NCBI GenBank assembly: GCA_030248215.1
Contig: JASANG010000707.1
Span: forward strand, 1 to 64,000
Length of the DNA: 64,000 nucleotides
Reading direction: 5' to 3'
From: Enoplolaimus lenunculus
Lineage: Eukaryota; Nematoda; Enoplea; Enoplida; Thoracostomopsidae
This document shows, in pieces, positions 46,334-59,192 of the stretch (positions are counted from its first letter, which is position 1; every line of letters begins with the position of its first letter). The notes beneath the pieces are model-generated. The model was not told the DNA's origin and did not search any database. It was given only the letters and a program-made list of their open reading frames with translations. A program made the translations under genes and the position numbers.

Positions 46334-48554
46334 CTGCAACATCATTTTAGTACCCAAATTTTGCTTCATCCTTGTCTCCTGTTCCGGTTTCAATTTATTC
46401 CCTGTTTTTTGCCATGAATATATATTCATTTTTTCCTATTTTTGTGTAATATAACGCTTGTGTTCACAAAAAGTTACGTCATTCAATTTTATTACTCAAA
46501 AAGTGTTTCGTAATTTTAATAGTATATACTTGAGCATTTTTTCGGTAAACATATCTCTATGTATTGACCACCACATTACGTTTCCAAATCTACAGATCGA
46601 TTGCCTTTGAAATAAAGTTAACTTTTCACAACAAGGGGTAACAAGAATTTCATTTCAGAAACGTAAAATATACGCCGGCGTATGGAGCGAGAAAAAATTT
46701 TTTTTTATGCCTACGATTCAAAACGATCTAGTCTGCTAATGTACCTTCTTACCGTCTCTCCAGATCATGTCCCTAGCCAGTTCACTTGGCTGGGTGCTAA
46801 ACCTTTTGCAGGAAGGGCATACATATAGGATTTTGATGACTTACAAGCTAGGTTCCTGTCTGGCTCCATCTTGGATAAGGGGCCGCTCCAGAGCTTTCTG
46901 AAACAGATGCATTCAGCTATCGTCCCCTTGATTAATCTATCAATAGACTGCATATTAAATGTATAATCGAGAAGAGTTTCTATATAAGTTTAATTTAAAT
47001 TATGCGTATATAAATTCCAAAGTTATTGCATTGTTTTGTATTCTTGAAAAAGACGTTCAACAAGCGTTTCGACCTTGAAAAACATTTTATATAAAACAAA
47101 TCTGTGTGAACACACGTTTAATATTCAAAATGGTAATTTTGTATGCAAAATACCTCCTTCTAAGAGTACAATGACGCACAAGGTCCTCTCTATAGTAGTT
47201 ATACTCAAGATTTTCGAGACGGCCTGGAGACCGCCTCTATTAAAAGTAGTTGATGTTTCGGGGTGTTGATTTTTTCCAAATTTGCGATATGGAAAAAATG
47301 ATAATTACAACTTATTTAATGAAATTTTGGTTTTCTACTGTAAATGGCAGTTGTACAAATTTTGCTTTGAACAATATGGAAACGAAGTGAATTTTTTCGA
47401 GGGTTGGTTCATCAGTGACCCCAAGCCGAATTTGCCTCCCCCTGATTTTGAAAAACCTATTTTTGATCTTTTAATGTTTAAAATCTTAAGTATATACATG
47501 ATTATGGGTTATCCACGTTATACTGTCTATGCTACTGTAAAAAATTGCCCACCTACTAGTTTGAAAGGGCGGTACAAAACATTACTGTTTTTGGGATATT
47601 TGGACTATGCAGAGGGCATATATAGTTAGTTTGTTATGGCGGTAATCCCTTCGAAGGGAGCAGGGACAATGTGGACATTGTTTGGATACAGTGTCTGACA
47701 ATAAGAGTTCCTTCGCACAGATTCTGTATAATCGGTTAACAGCGTCTCTTCGGACAGACTTTGTATTATGCAATAAGCGAATGTTGTTCTGACAGACTCG
47801 GGACAAAACAGCTGTCCATTCTATAACGTATTGACAAAGTGGTATCTGTATGTGCGACAGTGTGACAACGTATACGTCGTTCAGAGGGACTCTCTGTTGT
47901 CAGCCTGGTGTACTCATAGTGTGGGTGACTTTTGGATATGTAATTTATTAACACTGCAATTAGGAACTTAGGGACTCGCATGTGGGTACAATTTTTACAG
48001 TTGCGTAGACGGTATAACGTGGATGACCCATTAGTGGTGTGCGCAGGGGGTGGGTCCAAGGGGTCCGGAACCAACTTTGTTCATAAGACCGAAATTAAAA
48101 TGAAACTTAGTGCAGTATAGTAAATGCAGTAATACCAATTATATGTTTGATCATGATACTGACTCATCATTTATGTAACTTACCTACATACATAGAGCTT
48201 TTATGCCGAATTCACGTTATAACTGGGGCAGCCGGGTCACGTTTTGTAACATCTTGATTCGCCATCAACACAAATTTCTGCTATCATATCATACTTGTAG
48301 ATAAAAGTCGGATATCATATGTTATTGCTATACAAAGCACAGACACTAAGGTTATCCGAACATACAAATATTCGAATGTCACATGACACTTTCAGACAAA
48401 CTGGTTAATATCAAATGTATGATATTCCAAATTAACAGCATATATGGTATGATCTTCAGCAAGACGGATTTGGAGTATCACATATTTTACTATACAGTTT
48501 GAGTGTATCATATGATGTTCCATTATGTAGTTTAAGACGTATCATAAGACAATC
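46334..48554. other. No gene seen
   Basis: Open frames at 46765-46953 (minus) and 47282-47629 (plus) show no family motif or convincing splice signals. Several ATCATATG-type words recur from 48280 to 48540. Confidence 0.3.
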
Positions 48555-48685
48555 CGCCAAGATTTGAATGTTGCCGCCAAATTTTGAAATTTTCCACTAA
48601 AATTTAAATTTTCTGCCAAAATTTGAATTTCCCCCAAAATTTGAATTTTCTTTCAAAACTTGAATTTCCCGCCAAAATTTAAATA
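48555..48685. repeat. Short tandem repeat of GCCAAAATTTGAATTT-like units
   Basis: About six degenerate units of 19-25 bp, each with CCAAAATTTGAA or a close variant. Flanked by ATCATATGATG-type words. Confidence 0.6.
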
Positions 48686-48961
48686 ATATCTTTTGATACT
48701 AACGTCACATGTTTGTTAGTATCAGATGGTATTCCGCCATACGTAAACCTAGTCTTGTAACTGACACTCAGTGGAGATTTGTAAAATGATCATATGTTTC
48801 TAAGTTAAGCAAGACCATATACAGCCCTTCACTAATATTTTGCTGCGGATACGGCGGGGCTCAAACCGACGAAGTACGGATTATTTAATTTGCGTAATTA
48901 CACGCAAAATCAATGATACATGTATTGTGTGCAACATATTGGATTACGGAATGTTTGCATA

Positions 48962-49031
48962 ATGATCAAATGGCCGAGTGGTATAAGTGCTGTTCTGCGT
49001 ATCCCGGGTTTGCGGGTTGGATCTCACCATT
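48962..49031 (+). tRNA. tRNA pseudogene or SINE head (Ser/Leu-like)
   Basis: A clean A box with D arm, TGGCCGAGTGGTATAAGTGC, as in tRNA-Ser and tRNA-Leu, is followed at the right distance by GGGTTGGATCTC, a damaged B box. The acceptor ends do not pair, so it is probably not functional. Confidence 0.4.
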
Positions 49032-49831
49032 CTTAAAGATTTTGGATGAATTTTGTAATTTTTACTTCATATCGAATAATTACAGCATATGTGTAATGAA
49101 AAATTGCGAGAACTATCTGCTATTTATTTACTAACTCTGAGCATTAAAATAACAAAATTTCCGGTACTTCTATAACGAAAACGAAAACCGATACCGATTT
49201 TTACCGGAAATGAAAACGCATATCCGGTTTTACACCCTGGTGATTGGTCATGTAACTTTCTAATCAGTATATAATTGGTGAGCTTTGAAATTCGGCACAT
49301 TTTTTAGATTCAGTGAATTTGACATCGGTAACCAGAGAACTTCACGATTTTCAAAACCCATCACTAACTGGTGACATGGTGCTATACGCATTTGGAATAC
49401 GGATTCATCCTTAAGTTGGACTGAAATTTTAAGACTTCAAAAAGACCCACACGGATTTTTTTCTGGCAGAAACAATCTCACAAACAAGCGCAGTCGACTA
49501 ATTTAGCACAAACCGCAAAAATAAACGTCTTTTCATTCAGTTTGCGTACGCAAAGAGCAAAAATGTGTCATAGAACTTCCCTTATAACTTTTATATAGTT
49601 AAATGACGGCAATTTAGTGATAAACTAGCATCACGGTTGAGTCATTTAGGTACGTTCTAGGTCAACTTCAGTCTTGAATCGTGATCTATTGCTATTGCTA
49701 AATAGTTTTACGAACCGCGATATGTCTAATTAATTGCTGCTGATATTAGCTCAATTGATTTGGTTAAAAAGAGCATTCATTAAAGAATTCGCTCGGCTAT
49801 TTACTTACCCTGTCTCAATTGCCGCTTTTAG

Positions 49832-49909
49832 GGGCTGCTTGCTGATTATGTAGCTGAAAGTACCGAGCAAATGCCCGGCGGCCCTGATGAAATTTGGGAC
49901 AGTCTGTAA
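49832..49909 (+). CDS. Possible small terminal exon
   Basis: A strong acceptor (ATTGCCGCTTTTAG) is followed by 25 codons and TAA: GLLADYVAESTEQ, then MPGGPDEIWDSL. The acidic, glycine- and proline-bearing end looks like a real protein C-terminus. No upstream exon could be linked, so this is tentative. Confidence 0.3.
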   Translation, partial: GLLADYVAESTEQMPGGPDEIWDSL

Positions 49910-50213
49910 GATGAAAAATACTCGGTTATGTAATTATTTTTTAAATGGTCACGGTCTCCAAATTTTATCAAAAAATGAAAATACCATGGGCAATTTTAAT
50001 GCCAGTCGATGTTAGATCGAATTTTAAGTTACCTTTGCTCGGTTCAACTGTGAACTTCACGCAAAAGGCAGAGTAGGTTGTCACGTTTTGAAGAGATTTT
50101 GTTCTGCACATATATATTGTATACGTATAATATCATACATCAGTTTGCGCAGTGTTGCTTTTATAGCAAATGGTCTCCGTGATGGGGCAACAACATAGTT
50201 TATTGCAAAATAC

Positions 50214-50321
50214 GGAAAAACAATCAGCTGGAGCACAAGATGCAAACAAACGCTGCCAAAATTCAACTGCAAAATCTTTCGAATCAATTAAAAATTCCAC
50301 TCCGTACAACTTAGTGGGCAC
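50214..50321 (-). CDS. Possible internal exon of an unrecognised gene
   Basis: On the minus strand, codons after AATGAAAAG read PTKLYGVEFLIDSKDFAVEF then WQRLFASCAPADCFS, up to a donor GTATTT. The composition is protein-like, but the acceptor is weak and no family is recognised. Confidence 0.25.
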
Positions 50322-51576
50322 TTTTCATTAATTGATACCATAAAAGGGGTGGAGCTTTGTTTGATTCAAAATTTCTTAAAAACACAAATAAAAATAAATT
50401 TTACTAAAAATGAATTGTTAAATATCTTATTGTAACGTAAGAATTATTCGTACTTACTTGGGTACCTTTACTAGCAAGTTCGACCCAGGCAATCCTTGCT
50501 GGTGTCAGATACTTAACATATTATCGTTCAACTCAAGGTTGAAATTAAAGCAATTTAAATATATTTTACTAACTCACGATCAACGACATGGGACGTATAC
50601 ATGGAGATGCGTACAGGATATGTATCCCCACAAAATTCGTGGTGGGTTGAGAAAAATTAGAGCCTGATCACTTGTATAATTTACCGTCCCAAAGGGCCAA
50701 AAATTGTCATGAGCTGTGATGAATGGAAAGACATTTTAAGAGTTATGCTTTCTTTTGAAACGAAATCTTGGCTCTGCCCGTAGTCGATTTCTGCGGCGGA
50801 TCCGGAAATTTTTTGAAGAGCATAGACGGGTCGCAATATAACTTAGTGAATCAAAAATTGATACCAAAGACATTGACAATTTTCAGTACTTAATCCTAAT
50901 AAAGGTTTGGTTTTGATCGCTGTTAGGGTAAGTATATGCCTTCAGTGACCACCTTATTAAATTTGACAGTCATATCAATTCAATATTTTGTTGCATGGTG
51001 CATATTTTTGAATAAATTTAAAGTTTTGTGTTCTTCCATGACATAAATATTTTCTCACATTTCTCGCGAATTTATAAACAAGACAATACCATAAATAGGC
51101 AGCGTCATTTTCATAGTTTTATAAATAGAGGGAAAGTCGTCGAGGAATTTATGTTTACTTGTTCTGCGCAATTTTGAGAATTATTTATCTTTTCACAGTT
51201 TGGCAACAGCGAAGATAAGTGTGAATATACAAGAAGGTATTGCGGTCAACAGATGTTGTTTTACTACTTATCTTTCGAGTCACGGTTCTAATTTTTACAC
51301 TGCAAAAGCTGGCAATTCAAATATTGACTCGGATTGTTTTTTAATTGTGTCCTGTCATTTTTGTTAATAGTTTGGAATGAAAAATCAATCTAAGCTCTAA
51401 TGAACAATTTTAGTTTCAAAATTATCGCTGCGGTACTACTGTAATAGGTTGAAATACAATGCGTTTCATTAGCGACAACTTTTTTTTGTACCTTGTTGCT
51501 ATTGAAATTTTTGACTCTATTTGAAAGAGAACTTTCAATCATATCGAGCAAGTTTCCTTTCTTGGCTTCTTAGCTG
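50322..51576. other. No gene seen
   Basis: AT-rich sequence. GCGGCGGATCCGGAAA at about 50794 resembles the GGATCCA words at 6025 and 59591, possibly the end of another MITE family. Confidence 0.3.
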
Positions 51577-51783
51577 CGCTCATGTATCGCTCAGGGCGTA
51601 CCGTTTTTTGCGGGACTGCAATATATAGAGCATAAGCTTAAGCTTTAGACGAATGTTTTGCTTATACGCTTAGACTTAGGTTTAGGCTTTGTTATAGGCC
51701 GATCCGTACGCAGAAGCCTAGGCACACGCGGAGATTTAGAAATACTTATACTAGTCTTACGGCCTTTATGTGTTCATGGGTCC
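51577..51783 (-). mobile_element. TTAGGC-bearing inverted-repeat element, reverse orientation
   Basis: The left edge has CTCATGTATCGCTCAGGGCG and the right edge, inverted, has GGACCCATGAACACATAAAG. The interior carries CTTAGACTTAGGTTTAGGC and AGCATAAGCTTAAGCTTTAG. The flanks show no clear duplication. Confidence 0.6.
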
Positions 51784-52748
51784 ACAGCTAAACAATCCGG
51801 TCACTTTTATATACCCTCTATCAGAAACAGACACACGGTCCTATATTTGCTATTCGCCGACAGCTGTTGTAGTTTATAACATCAAGCTGCAAGCACACAA
51901 TGATTATGATCCCATGCGACAACGCCCATCAATTTGAGGGGAGTACCTTCAGGACCCCCTCCAATAATTTTTTCCAAGCATCTTTCTTTATCGTCGGTTC
52001 ACTGACTACAGATGTATAGCCATTTCGTACAGTTTATAACTTAAATCATCCTTTTACGCACCCTAAAGTTTCGACACAACTCTGATAATGCCACATCTCA
52101 ATCAGTCACCGCGAACCAGTATCCACGGCGTCATTGTGAGCGATGTTTAATAAAAATATCTTTATTCTTTTGAAGAACACATACCGAATTATATATTTAC
52201 TTTCATTACGAACAGAGGGTAAACAGATGTCAGACCTCTGTTCCTTAACTTGAACCTAAACCGCTCCAAATTTTCAAACAAAAAGCTAATCAACTCTTAA
52301 GTTTTGCAGTTGTCAGACGCAAGGATTATTACTGTTAAAGGCTTCCTGTAATCTGGAACAAGCCGGCTGCGTCCCGATAAACAAAATGAATATATTTCGA
52401 AGTTTCATAATAAAGCCTTGAATCAAGAGAAAAGTTAAGTTCATCATTCAGCTGATATCTAAAGTTGTACCAGGCAACATGTGAATCTAAATAAATCTTT
52501 GTATTGTCGTTTTAGAGCAGGCAGAATTACAAAAGTTGTGGAGAGGCGTATATATCTATTTCTGAACAAATTAATGCTACTCAGCAAGCTGTTATGGACC
52601 CACTTTATACAGATCATCCGATGACGCCTTTGAAACATTTTAACCCCCTATAATTGGTTGGCTTGTTAGAACAGATGTTGTGGAGGGGCGAAGTCCTCTT
52701 AAGAAAAATTATGCCACTCAATAAAAAGTTGTGGACCGATTTTTAAGT
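51784..52748. other. No gene seen
   Basis: No recognised coding segment, repeat or RNA. Confidence 0.3.
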
Positions 52749-52855
52749 GGCCAAAATATAGAATAGAAACGTAGCATATTAATAAGCCTAAACGTAAGCG
52801 TAAGTTAGTCTATTCCAGTCCCACAGGAAACCGTCCCGTTTCTGACCTGTACATT
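52749..52855. mobile_element. TTAGGC-bearing element, internally shortened
   Basis: The left side, GGCCAAAATATAGAATAG then AGCATATTAATAAGCCTAAA, and the right side, GTCTATTCCAGTCCCACAGG, match the family. The hexamer region is reduced to three or four units. 107 bp. Confidence 0.5.
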
Positions 52856-53096
52856 ATTGCGGTGGCTGTTTTTGTGTGTTTTAATTATATCTGTGTTATG
52901 CTAAAATGTAAATGACATTTTCAGTGTGTATACTGTTTTGCAATTTAATGAGTAAATTTCTCTCTGTATCCCCAAGATTTTAGTATGTTCTATCTATCAA
53001 CGAAAATTGTTTATTCATGTGCATATTAATGCTAAGATCATGAAAATGTTACATTTTTCAGCTAAAATTAATTTTTCAAATCTTTGCGTTATTTAG

Positions 53097-53381
53097 AGCT
53101 TCTGGCCCGTAGCCAGCCCATCACGACGGATGGGGCAGAAAAACTTTCAAGTCAGGCACGCCTTAATTTCAAACATCGTTTATAAACCGGCCAAAAAATT
53201 TTACTCTGGTGATCAAAGTATTTTAGAGTGTGAGGAACGCCATCCGCCGCCTATCGATTATTGCCTATACCAGACCAACTTACTAAAGCCTATAAATTAT
53301 TTAAAATTTATTAAGAAAGAGCCGTTGCGTTTGCGATTTAAGAATATCGTTGGACATCCGGAAATATATAATGAGAAATAG
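53097..53381 (+). CDS. Possible terminal exon of an unrecognised gene
   Basis: An acceptor (GCGTTATTTAG) is followed by 94 open codons and a stop. The peptide is balanced and protein-like: SFWPVASPSRRMGQKNFQVR, then KFYSGDQSILECEERHPPP, YCLYQTNLLKPINYLKF and LRLRFKNIVGHPEIYNEK. AATAAA at about 53475 could be its polyadenylation signal. I could not assign a family; if real, upstream exons should lie within the preceding kilobases on the + strand. Confidence 0.4.
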   Translation, partial: SFWPVASPSRRMGQKNFQVRHALISNIVYKPAKKFYSGDQSILECEERHPPPIDYCLYQTNLLKPINYLKFIKKEPLRLRFKNIVGHPEIYNEK

Positions 53382-55442
53382 TCTGAGAAACTAGAAACTT
53401 GTGTACAAAAGCGTAGCTACAATTTTCGTTCGAGATGGCATACCCTCATGTAAATTTTTGTACCTTCAGGCTTTAAATAAATGTTGTAAAGCCTGTTTAA
53501 AACGGGCTTTGCTTGCTTTTTTCAAGAAGTTGCAGGATTCGATATTTTCCGTCTATCTGCCATGTGATACCCTTCTGCCACCAAATATAATTGGATCGTT
53601 GTCTGGCGTTCTATAACGCTTATGGAGGCTTTCAGTTGGACCCAGTTAAGCGCTTCTAGTTCTCAGGCCATATTTCTTGTTTCTGACGTTTAACCTGATT
53701 TCACCAGATCCTTTAGTTAAAAGTGTTATCGGGATACTGCGTTGGTTGCATTTACTAAAAATGGTCAGTTATTTTGATCGCTATCCGTTTCTGTTTTTGT
53801 CATTTTTGCTATCCGTTAATACGCTAGCCGCCATTACACATCCAAAATACTTAAAATAAGTGCTCGTTTTGAACGCTCTGTGACAATATTTGAAGTTTTG
53901 CCGATTGTTCTATGTAAGATCGTATCTTGACCGTCTCTCCCGTATCTGAGTTTACTTGCGTTCATATTTACATAAAATGTATCTTATTGTAAGAAACTTT
54001 TTTAAATGGTATGCATTCCCTGTATTATTTGATGCGAATCATCAACCGGTACACTCAACGTTGCGGGTCAAATTTGAAAACTATCTGAGGACAAATACCT
54101 AAATTTTTTGATTTTCCACTCACTTACGTTGAAATTTAATCACATCACCGTCATCTGTGTGGAATGCGATTTGCATGTGCTACTAAGTTAAAACGTATCC
54201 AAAAACCATTTGACAAAAATCCCATGGGAGATTGAACCTCTACCCTCAGGCTACACGACACCTTTGTTCCGACACGAACTTTTTTTCTGATTTCTAAATA
54301 TTAGCTAGCCAGGTATACGAGATCTGCATCTTCAAGTCTGTACTTTAAAATCATATTTATTTAAATTTCTTTGTTTCGAAATTTTGAGACAATATTTATT
54401 TTGAAATCCAACCTATAAAACATTAATGTGACGCGGTACGAGGTAAAATTATTTGTTTAGAAAAAACAACGGATTTCATTTGTGAAGACAGATTTCATTG
54501 TTACAGTCATTGCTACAGAGACCTGCCCATTGGGTAATAGAGACCGTTGGACTTGAAGATTGGGCGGTGAGGCTTATATTTAGGCTCAGTCTTTGGTTCA
54601 AGCTGAAACATGCACTGTGCGCTGAGACTCCCAAAAACTAACCATAACTAATGTTTTGTGTTGGAATTTAAAACAATTAATGCAGAAAATTTGATGACTT
54701 ATTGCTTGTTTCGCTCGTGGAGATTTTTGTAATTACGCTGCTTGTTTTTTAGCTGTTACTTGGCTGTCAAAGATTGAACTCTTTGGCGAATTCGGTGCCC
54801 TCCCCCCCGCTTTTAAGTTAGCTACTGCAGATTTGTTTGACACCTCTTGAAAAAAAATAATTTCTGTCTCCATACTTTTCGCACGCAGGTTTACGATTGA
54901 GCTGCGGCTCCGGGGGTGTGAGCAGGACCTTATAATGGCATCGTTGTACGAACCCGAATATCTTGCGGGAATCTTATTTGTTGCTTGTGCATATCTTGCA
55001 GGAAAATTGTTGCTTTGTTAATCATTTTGTCCCAGCTTTATTTTTTATAAACAGAAACTTATTTCAAAAACTTTTTGGACGTTCTGGTCTTCTGTCTCCC
55101 TATGACTACGCTGTTGTAAAGTTCTGGAATTAAACGCTTAAAATGGAAACTGCAATGCGTTTCGTAAACTAATTTTACAATTGAAGCCATAACTAATAGC
55201 GATAAATGCTTAATCATTTCAAATTTGAGAGAAAATATATTTATTTTTTAAAGCGAAAAATGGTGTATTTTTATTCCCATTTTACGTTTAGAATTGTGCC
55301 GGTCCGCGCCGGTTGATGAAAAAAGCATATTAATAACTTTCAGATAGGCAAAAGTTTGAAATTTCATTTTAAAAAGCAAAGCTATTATTAATGTTTTAAG
55401 GGCGAAAGTTTAAAATTTTCACAAAGTTTTTATTACTAAACC
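53382..55442. other. No gene seen
   Basis: Small open frames near 53401-53859 carry no family motif. The rest is AT-rich with no recognised element. Confidence 0.3.
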
Positions 55443-55512
55443 GTATATATATTTATATAAGTATATAAAAGTATATATATGTATATATGTATATATATGC
55501 ATATATATCTGT
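55443..55512. repeat. TA-rich microsatellite
   Basis: TATATATA with interspersed G and C (GTATATATATGTATATATGT and similar). Confidence 0.8.
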
Positions 55513-56755
55513 TTTTGGAAATATATTATAATTGCTTTTAGAGTAGGGGCGTATCCCGAAGTGAGACCAGGTGTACCAAGGCCGTTTCAAATAGGTTTGG
55601 AAATATTTATCACCAAAATATTACATACGCGATAGCTGAGATGTAATGATCTGCATGCGAAGCAGTGGTAATATAACGTATGGAGTAGTTACCTCCAAGC
55701 TATAATATTTTAGCTATTTAACTTAAAAATCTGAAATTTGAAACTTAAAAATAGAGAAAATAAAAAAGACTTCAAAATGGGAAAAATAAAAGTTGAATAC
55801 TACTTAGGTAGTACCAAATGGAGCCTAAGGGCTTGAAAGTCAATAAATTTGAAAAAATAATTTCTGTTCACTACCCATCAATCGCTTTTTCAACCAGTGT
55901 GGCTCACCTGGAACCAAAAATCCTTGCTATATCCAGACTATAGGCCTAATATAAAATTTCATGTTAATTGAAATATGGTTAATTTTAAAGCGTTTAAGCA
56001 TCATATTGCGACTGCACCATATTCACAGGTAGAAAATGGCTTTGAAAGTGATCGAGATCTATTCTTAGCCATATTTTCTTAAAACAAAATGAGTCATCTA
56101 TGGAATAAAGTTTGAAGTTGCCGCTGAGCCGGCATATTTTGACTGTGACTGGCCCCTGTATAAAATTGGCAACGAAAAATTAACAGCGGGTAGAATATTA
56201 ATAGTTTTTGTTTTTATCATCTCCCAACGATGTTTTGATTTGTTGGTCTCCATCGCGTTTTTGGTGCTGTATTTCTGGCTTTATAGTAAAGTTTTTTCTG
56301 TGCTTTATTTTTCTTTTTTTTATTTTTGAAATATTGTTCATAAACTGAAAATTACGTTGAAAGCTGTCACCGCAATATAACAAAACATTTTAAAAATGAA
56401 ATTGTAAATATTTAAATATTTTCCTCATGAAACATCTTAGAAATGAAATTGTTAATATTTCAATTTTTGCCTTTTGAACGTTTATTTTATCTGAAATCTA
56501 ACTTCAAGTTAGTTAATTTGCTCTCGGATGAGATAACTAAAGTGTTTCGCTATTTTGATCAGTAAATCTTTTAATTCTGAACCATACTGCTTCATTTTCC
56601 TTCGCAGTAGACCCTTTTTGCTTTCTTAGCATGGTACTAACAAGAAAAGTTTTCTAATTTACTTATGTTATTGTAGAACGGATAAACATAGTTTCCTACA
56701 GGTAACATCAACTTTCAAACACTTGGCCTTCGATCTGTGATACAGACTGGAATAG

Positions 56756-56854
56756 CCAATTTTGTTCATTGACCATAAGACTTATTTTGGAAACACAACA
56801 GTACCAATGTGTTGTTTCCAAAATGAGCATATAATGGTCAATGAAGTAAATTGG
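56756..56854. repeat. Long imperfect hairpin
   Basis: CATTGACCATAAGACTTATT then TTTGGAAACACAAC on the left faces its inverse on the right (TTGTTTCCAAAATGAG, AATGGTCAATGAAG). Arms of about 43 bp surround a loop of about 10. Probably a tiny MITE or a hairpin RNA source. Confidence 0.6.
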
Positions 56855-57396
56855 TAAATATGCCTGCAGTTTTAAAAATTATGCACCACCAAATTGCAAA
56901 GGTTTTGGAGGCTGCATTGATTTGGCAGAGCCAGAACGTTCATAAATGGCACTACCACCCATCGCTATAAACAAAACCTTAATTGAGAAAAACCCATAAG
57001 CAAAAGATTAATTATTTTACCATACCACTCTGTCCGGGTGAGTCTGACAAAAATTTTCCTACCCCCATATATTGTCCTGCAAAATGGTTTCGTGGGTCTT
57101 CGAAATTTGGCCGCCGGCAAAATTTGTAAATGTTTTCAGAGAGCACAAGGTTATTTGCCCAATGCCGGGGTCTGATATTTTCCAATTTGTTATATTTGTG
57201 AGCGAAATTAGTGTACAATTAAACGAGGAAGCACGTTTCTATCATAAAGCATTACTATGGCACCAGTATTTCTATGACGTTGTTAATATTTTATTTAGGA
57301 AAGGAATAAGCTAAAAGCTTTTGAGAGCGAGCACAGCGAACCTAAGCGTACTTTCTTCTAAAAATCCAGCATGGTAATTATGTTCCGAAGTATACG

Positions 57397-57664
57397 GTCC
57401 AATGTATAGAACGGGGCCGTAGTATAAGCATATTCCTAAGCTTAAACATAAGCCTAAGCCTGAGCATAACGACAACAGTGAGCTTATACTCAATCCTAAC
57501 CCTATGCCTAAGCCTAAACAACGAAATAATTCTAAAGCTTAAGCTTTCTCTAGCAAAGAAGTTAGTCTCAATCTTTTGCACTTGCAAAGAAGTTAGTCTC
57601 AAACTTAAGCTTGCTCTATTGCACGCCCACAGAAAAACGTTCCACTCGTTGTCTTTACATGGGC
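57397..57664 (+). mobile_element. TTAGGC-bearing inverted-repeat element, longest copy
   Basis: The left end GTCCAATGTATAGAACGGGG faces the inverse of the right end, GCCCATGTAAAGACAACG. Inside are CATATTCCTAAGCTTAAAC, ATAAGCCTAAGCC and CCTATGCCTAAGCC, then a 30-bp direct repeat around AAAGAAGTTAGTCTCAA. The flanks have diverged. 268 bp. Confidence 0.65.
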
Positions 57665-58350
57665 TTGAAGAGCTGCAATTGTGTCTACTTTATTGTTCCT
57701 TAAGGTATTTCGGGGAGGTATATTTCGTCCAGCCACACCTTATTCGTCTGCAAAATATGAAATAAATTCGGGTGTATTTCTAAAAATGAATATATTTAAA
57801 AGAACCGAAACATTTTCGACCAAAAACCACTGAATAACCAATTATGCAAAATATCCGACGCCCATCACTATATGTTGTGTAATCGTTATAGACACGATGG
57901 TTTTGGCCTCAAACAAGGTACCACATCAGCTCATCAGCACCTCTCTCTTTCTCTCAAAGTTTGAAATATGATTCTTTCTACTTTCTAATTTTTTGTAAAC
58001 AAATTCTGGTCCGATTTAAAATATGCGAATTTTACGAGAAATTGCTTTCCGCCAATTTAAGTGTATTTACAAAATAAAATTCTTTCAAATGTTTTACAGT
58101 TTTAGTATTGCAAGATTTTTCTTATTAGCTCTAACTAATATTAATGTCAGCTTCGCTCCTAATCATAAGCTTGGTTTTTACGTATGGATGCCATCACAGA
58201 CGCGTAAGGACGTGTAACTGCAACACTCTGTATTTCATTAGCTTATTTTATTTAGGCAGTTAATATAGAGTCAAAATATTTAAAAAACGGTTTGACACTG
58301 CCACCCTGGTCTATGGCTTACTCAAAGCTAGAGTGGATAATTACAAGAGC

Positions 58351-58610
58351 GTGCAATTCTTGGAGTCCCGCATGTACAAATTGTACCACCGGGCGTTGCG
58401 TTTTTGGCCGACTTCCCCCTTGTTTACTGGGGTGGTCTCTGTCACATGAATACCCCTATGTTAAACTACAAGTGGAGCATGTTTGATGCTGCATACATAA
58501 AGTGCTTTGGTTCGCACCGGTTGTCCCCCTATAAATGAGGGGGTAGGGCAAAAACGCAACGCATGCCGGGTACATTCTTTCCCGCACAGAATGTGTCCCT
58601 TTCCACATTC
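58351..58610. mobile_element. Inverted-repeat element, second copy of the 1319-1553 family
   Basis: The left has GTACCACCGGGCGTTGCG then TTTTTGGCC. The right has GGCAAAAACGCAACGCATGC and GGGTACATTC, its inverse. The middle shares ACATAAAGTGC and GGTTCGCACCGGTTG with copy 1. Confidence 0.55.
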
Positions 58611-59142
58611 TTGCTTAATAGCGATTATTATCTACTCTTGCTCGAAAACACCGCCCACATACCCCTATCCAAAATTCAAGCCGCATCCATGCTCGCTAGC
58701 AGTGGACCCTTGTTCTGAGGAAAACGCGTATCTCCAGTTAATAGAGGAATACGGTTTCAAACAAATTAACTAATTTGTTGCCAATTTTAATTTTTTAAGA
58801 TTGCCACTGCAAATTTGTTATCCCGACAGCTCAACACGAAAATTTTTTTAAATTTTGGTTCTTTAAGTGCATCAATCTTTTTTAAAAAGTTTCTATCTTT
58901 GAAATTTGTTTTATGTTATGCCCAGTGTGTGTGTTCGACCTTGTTACATAAGATTCATAGACGGCCGGCCGGACAAATTAGTCGGATTGCCAGTTCAAAA
59001 AATTTAGTTTGTAACATTTATGAGATAGTATAATTTTACACCTTTTTCGACTGAAAAATTTTTGTTTAATTTTCATTTTTTTCTGCTCAATGATTTTAAA
59101 GTTTCGGCAGGCAAAAAGAAACAAAACATCAATACCTATTTG

Positions 59143-59192
59143 TTATATACATATATATATATACATATATATATTTATATATATATATAATG
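59143..59192. repeat. TA microsatellite
   Basis: ATATATATACATATATATAT and similar, about 50 bp. Confidence 0.8.
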
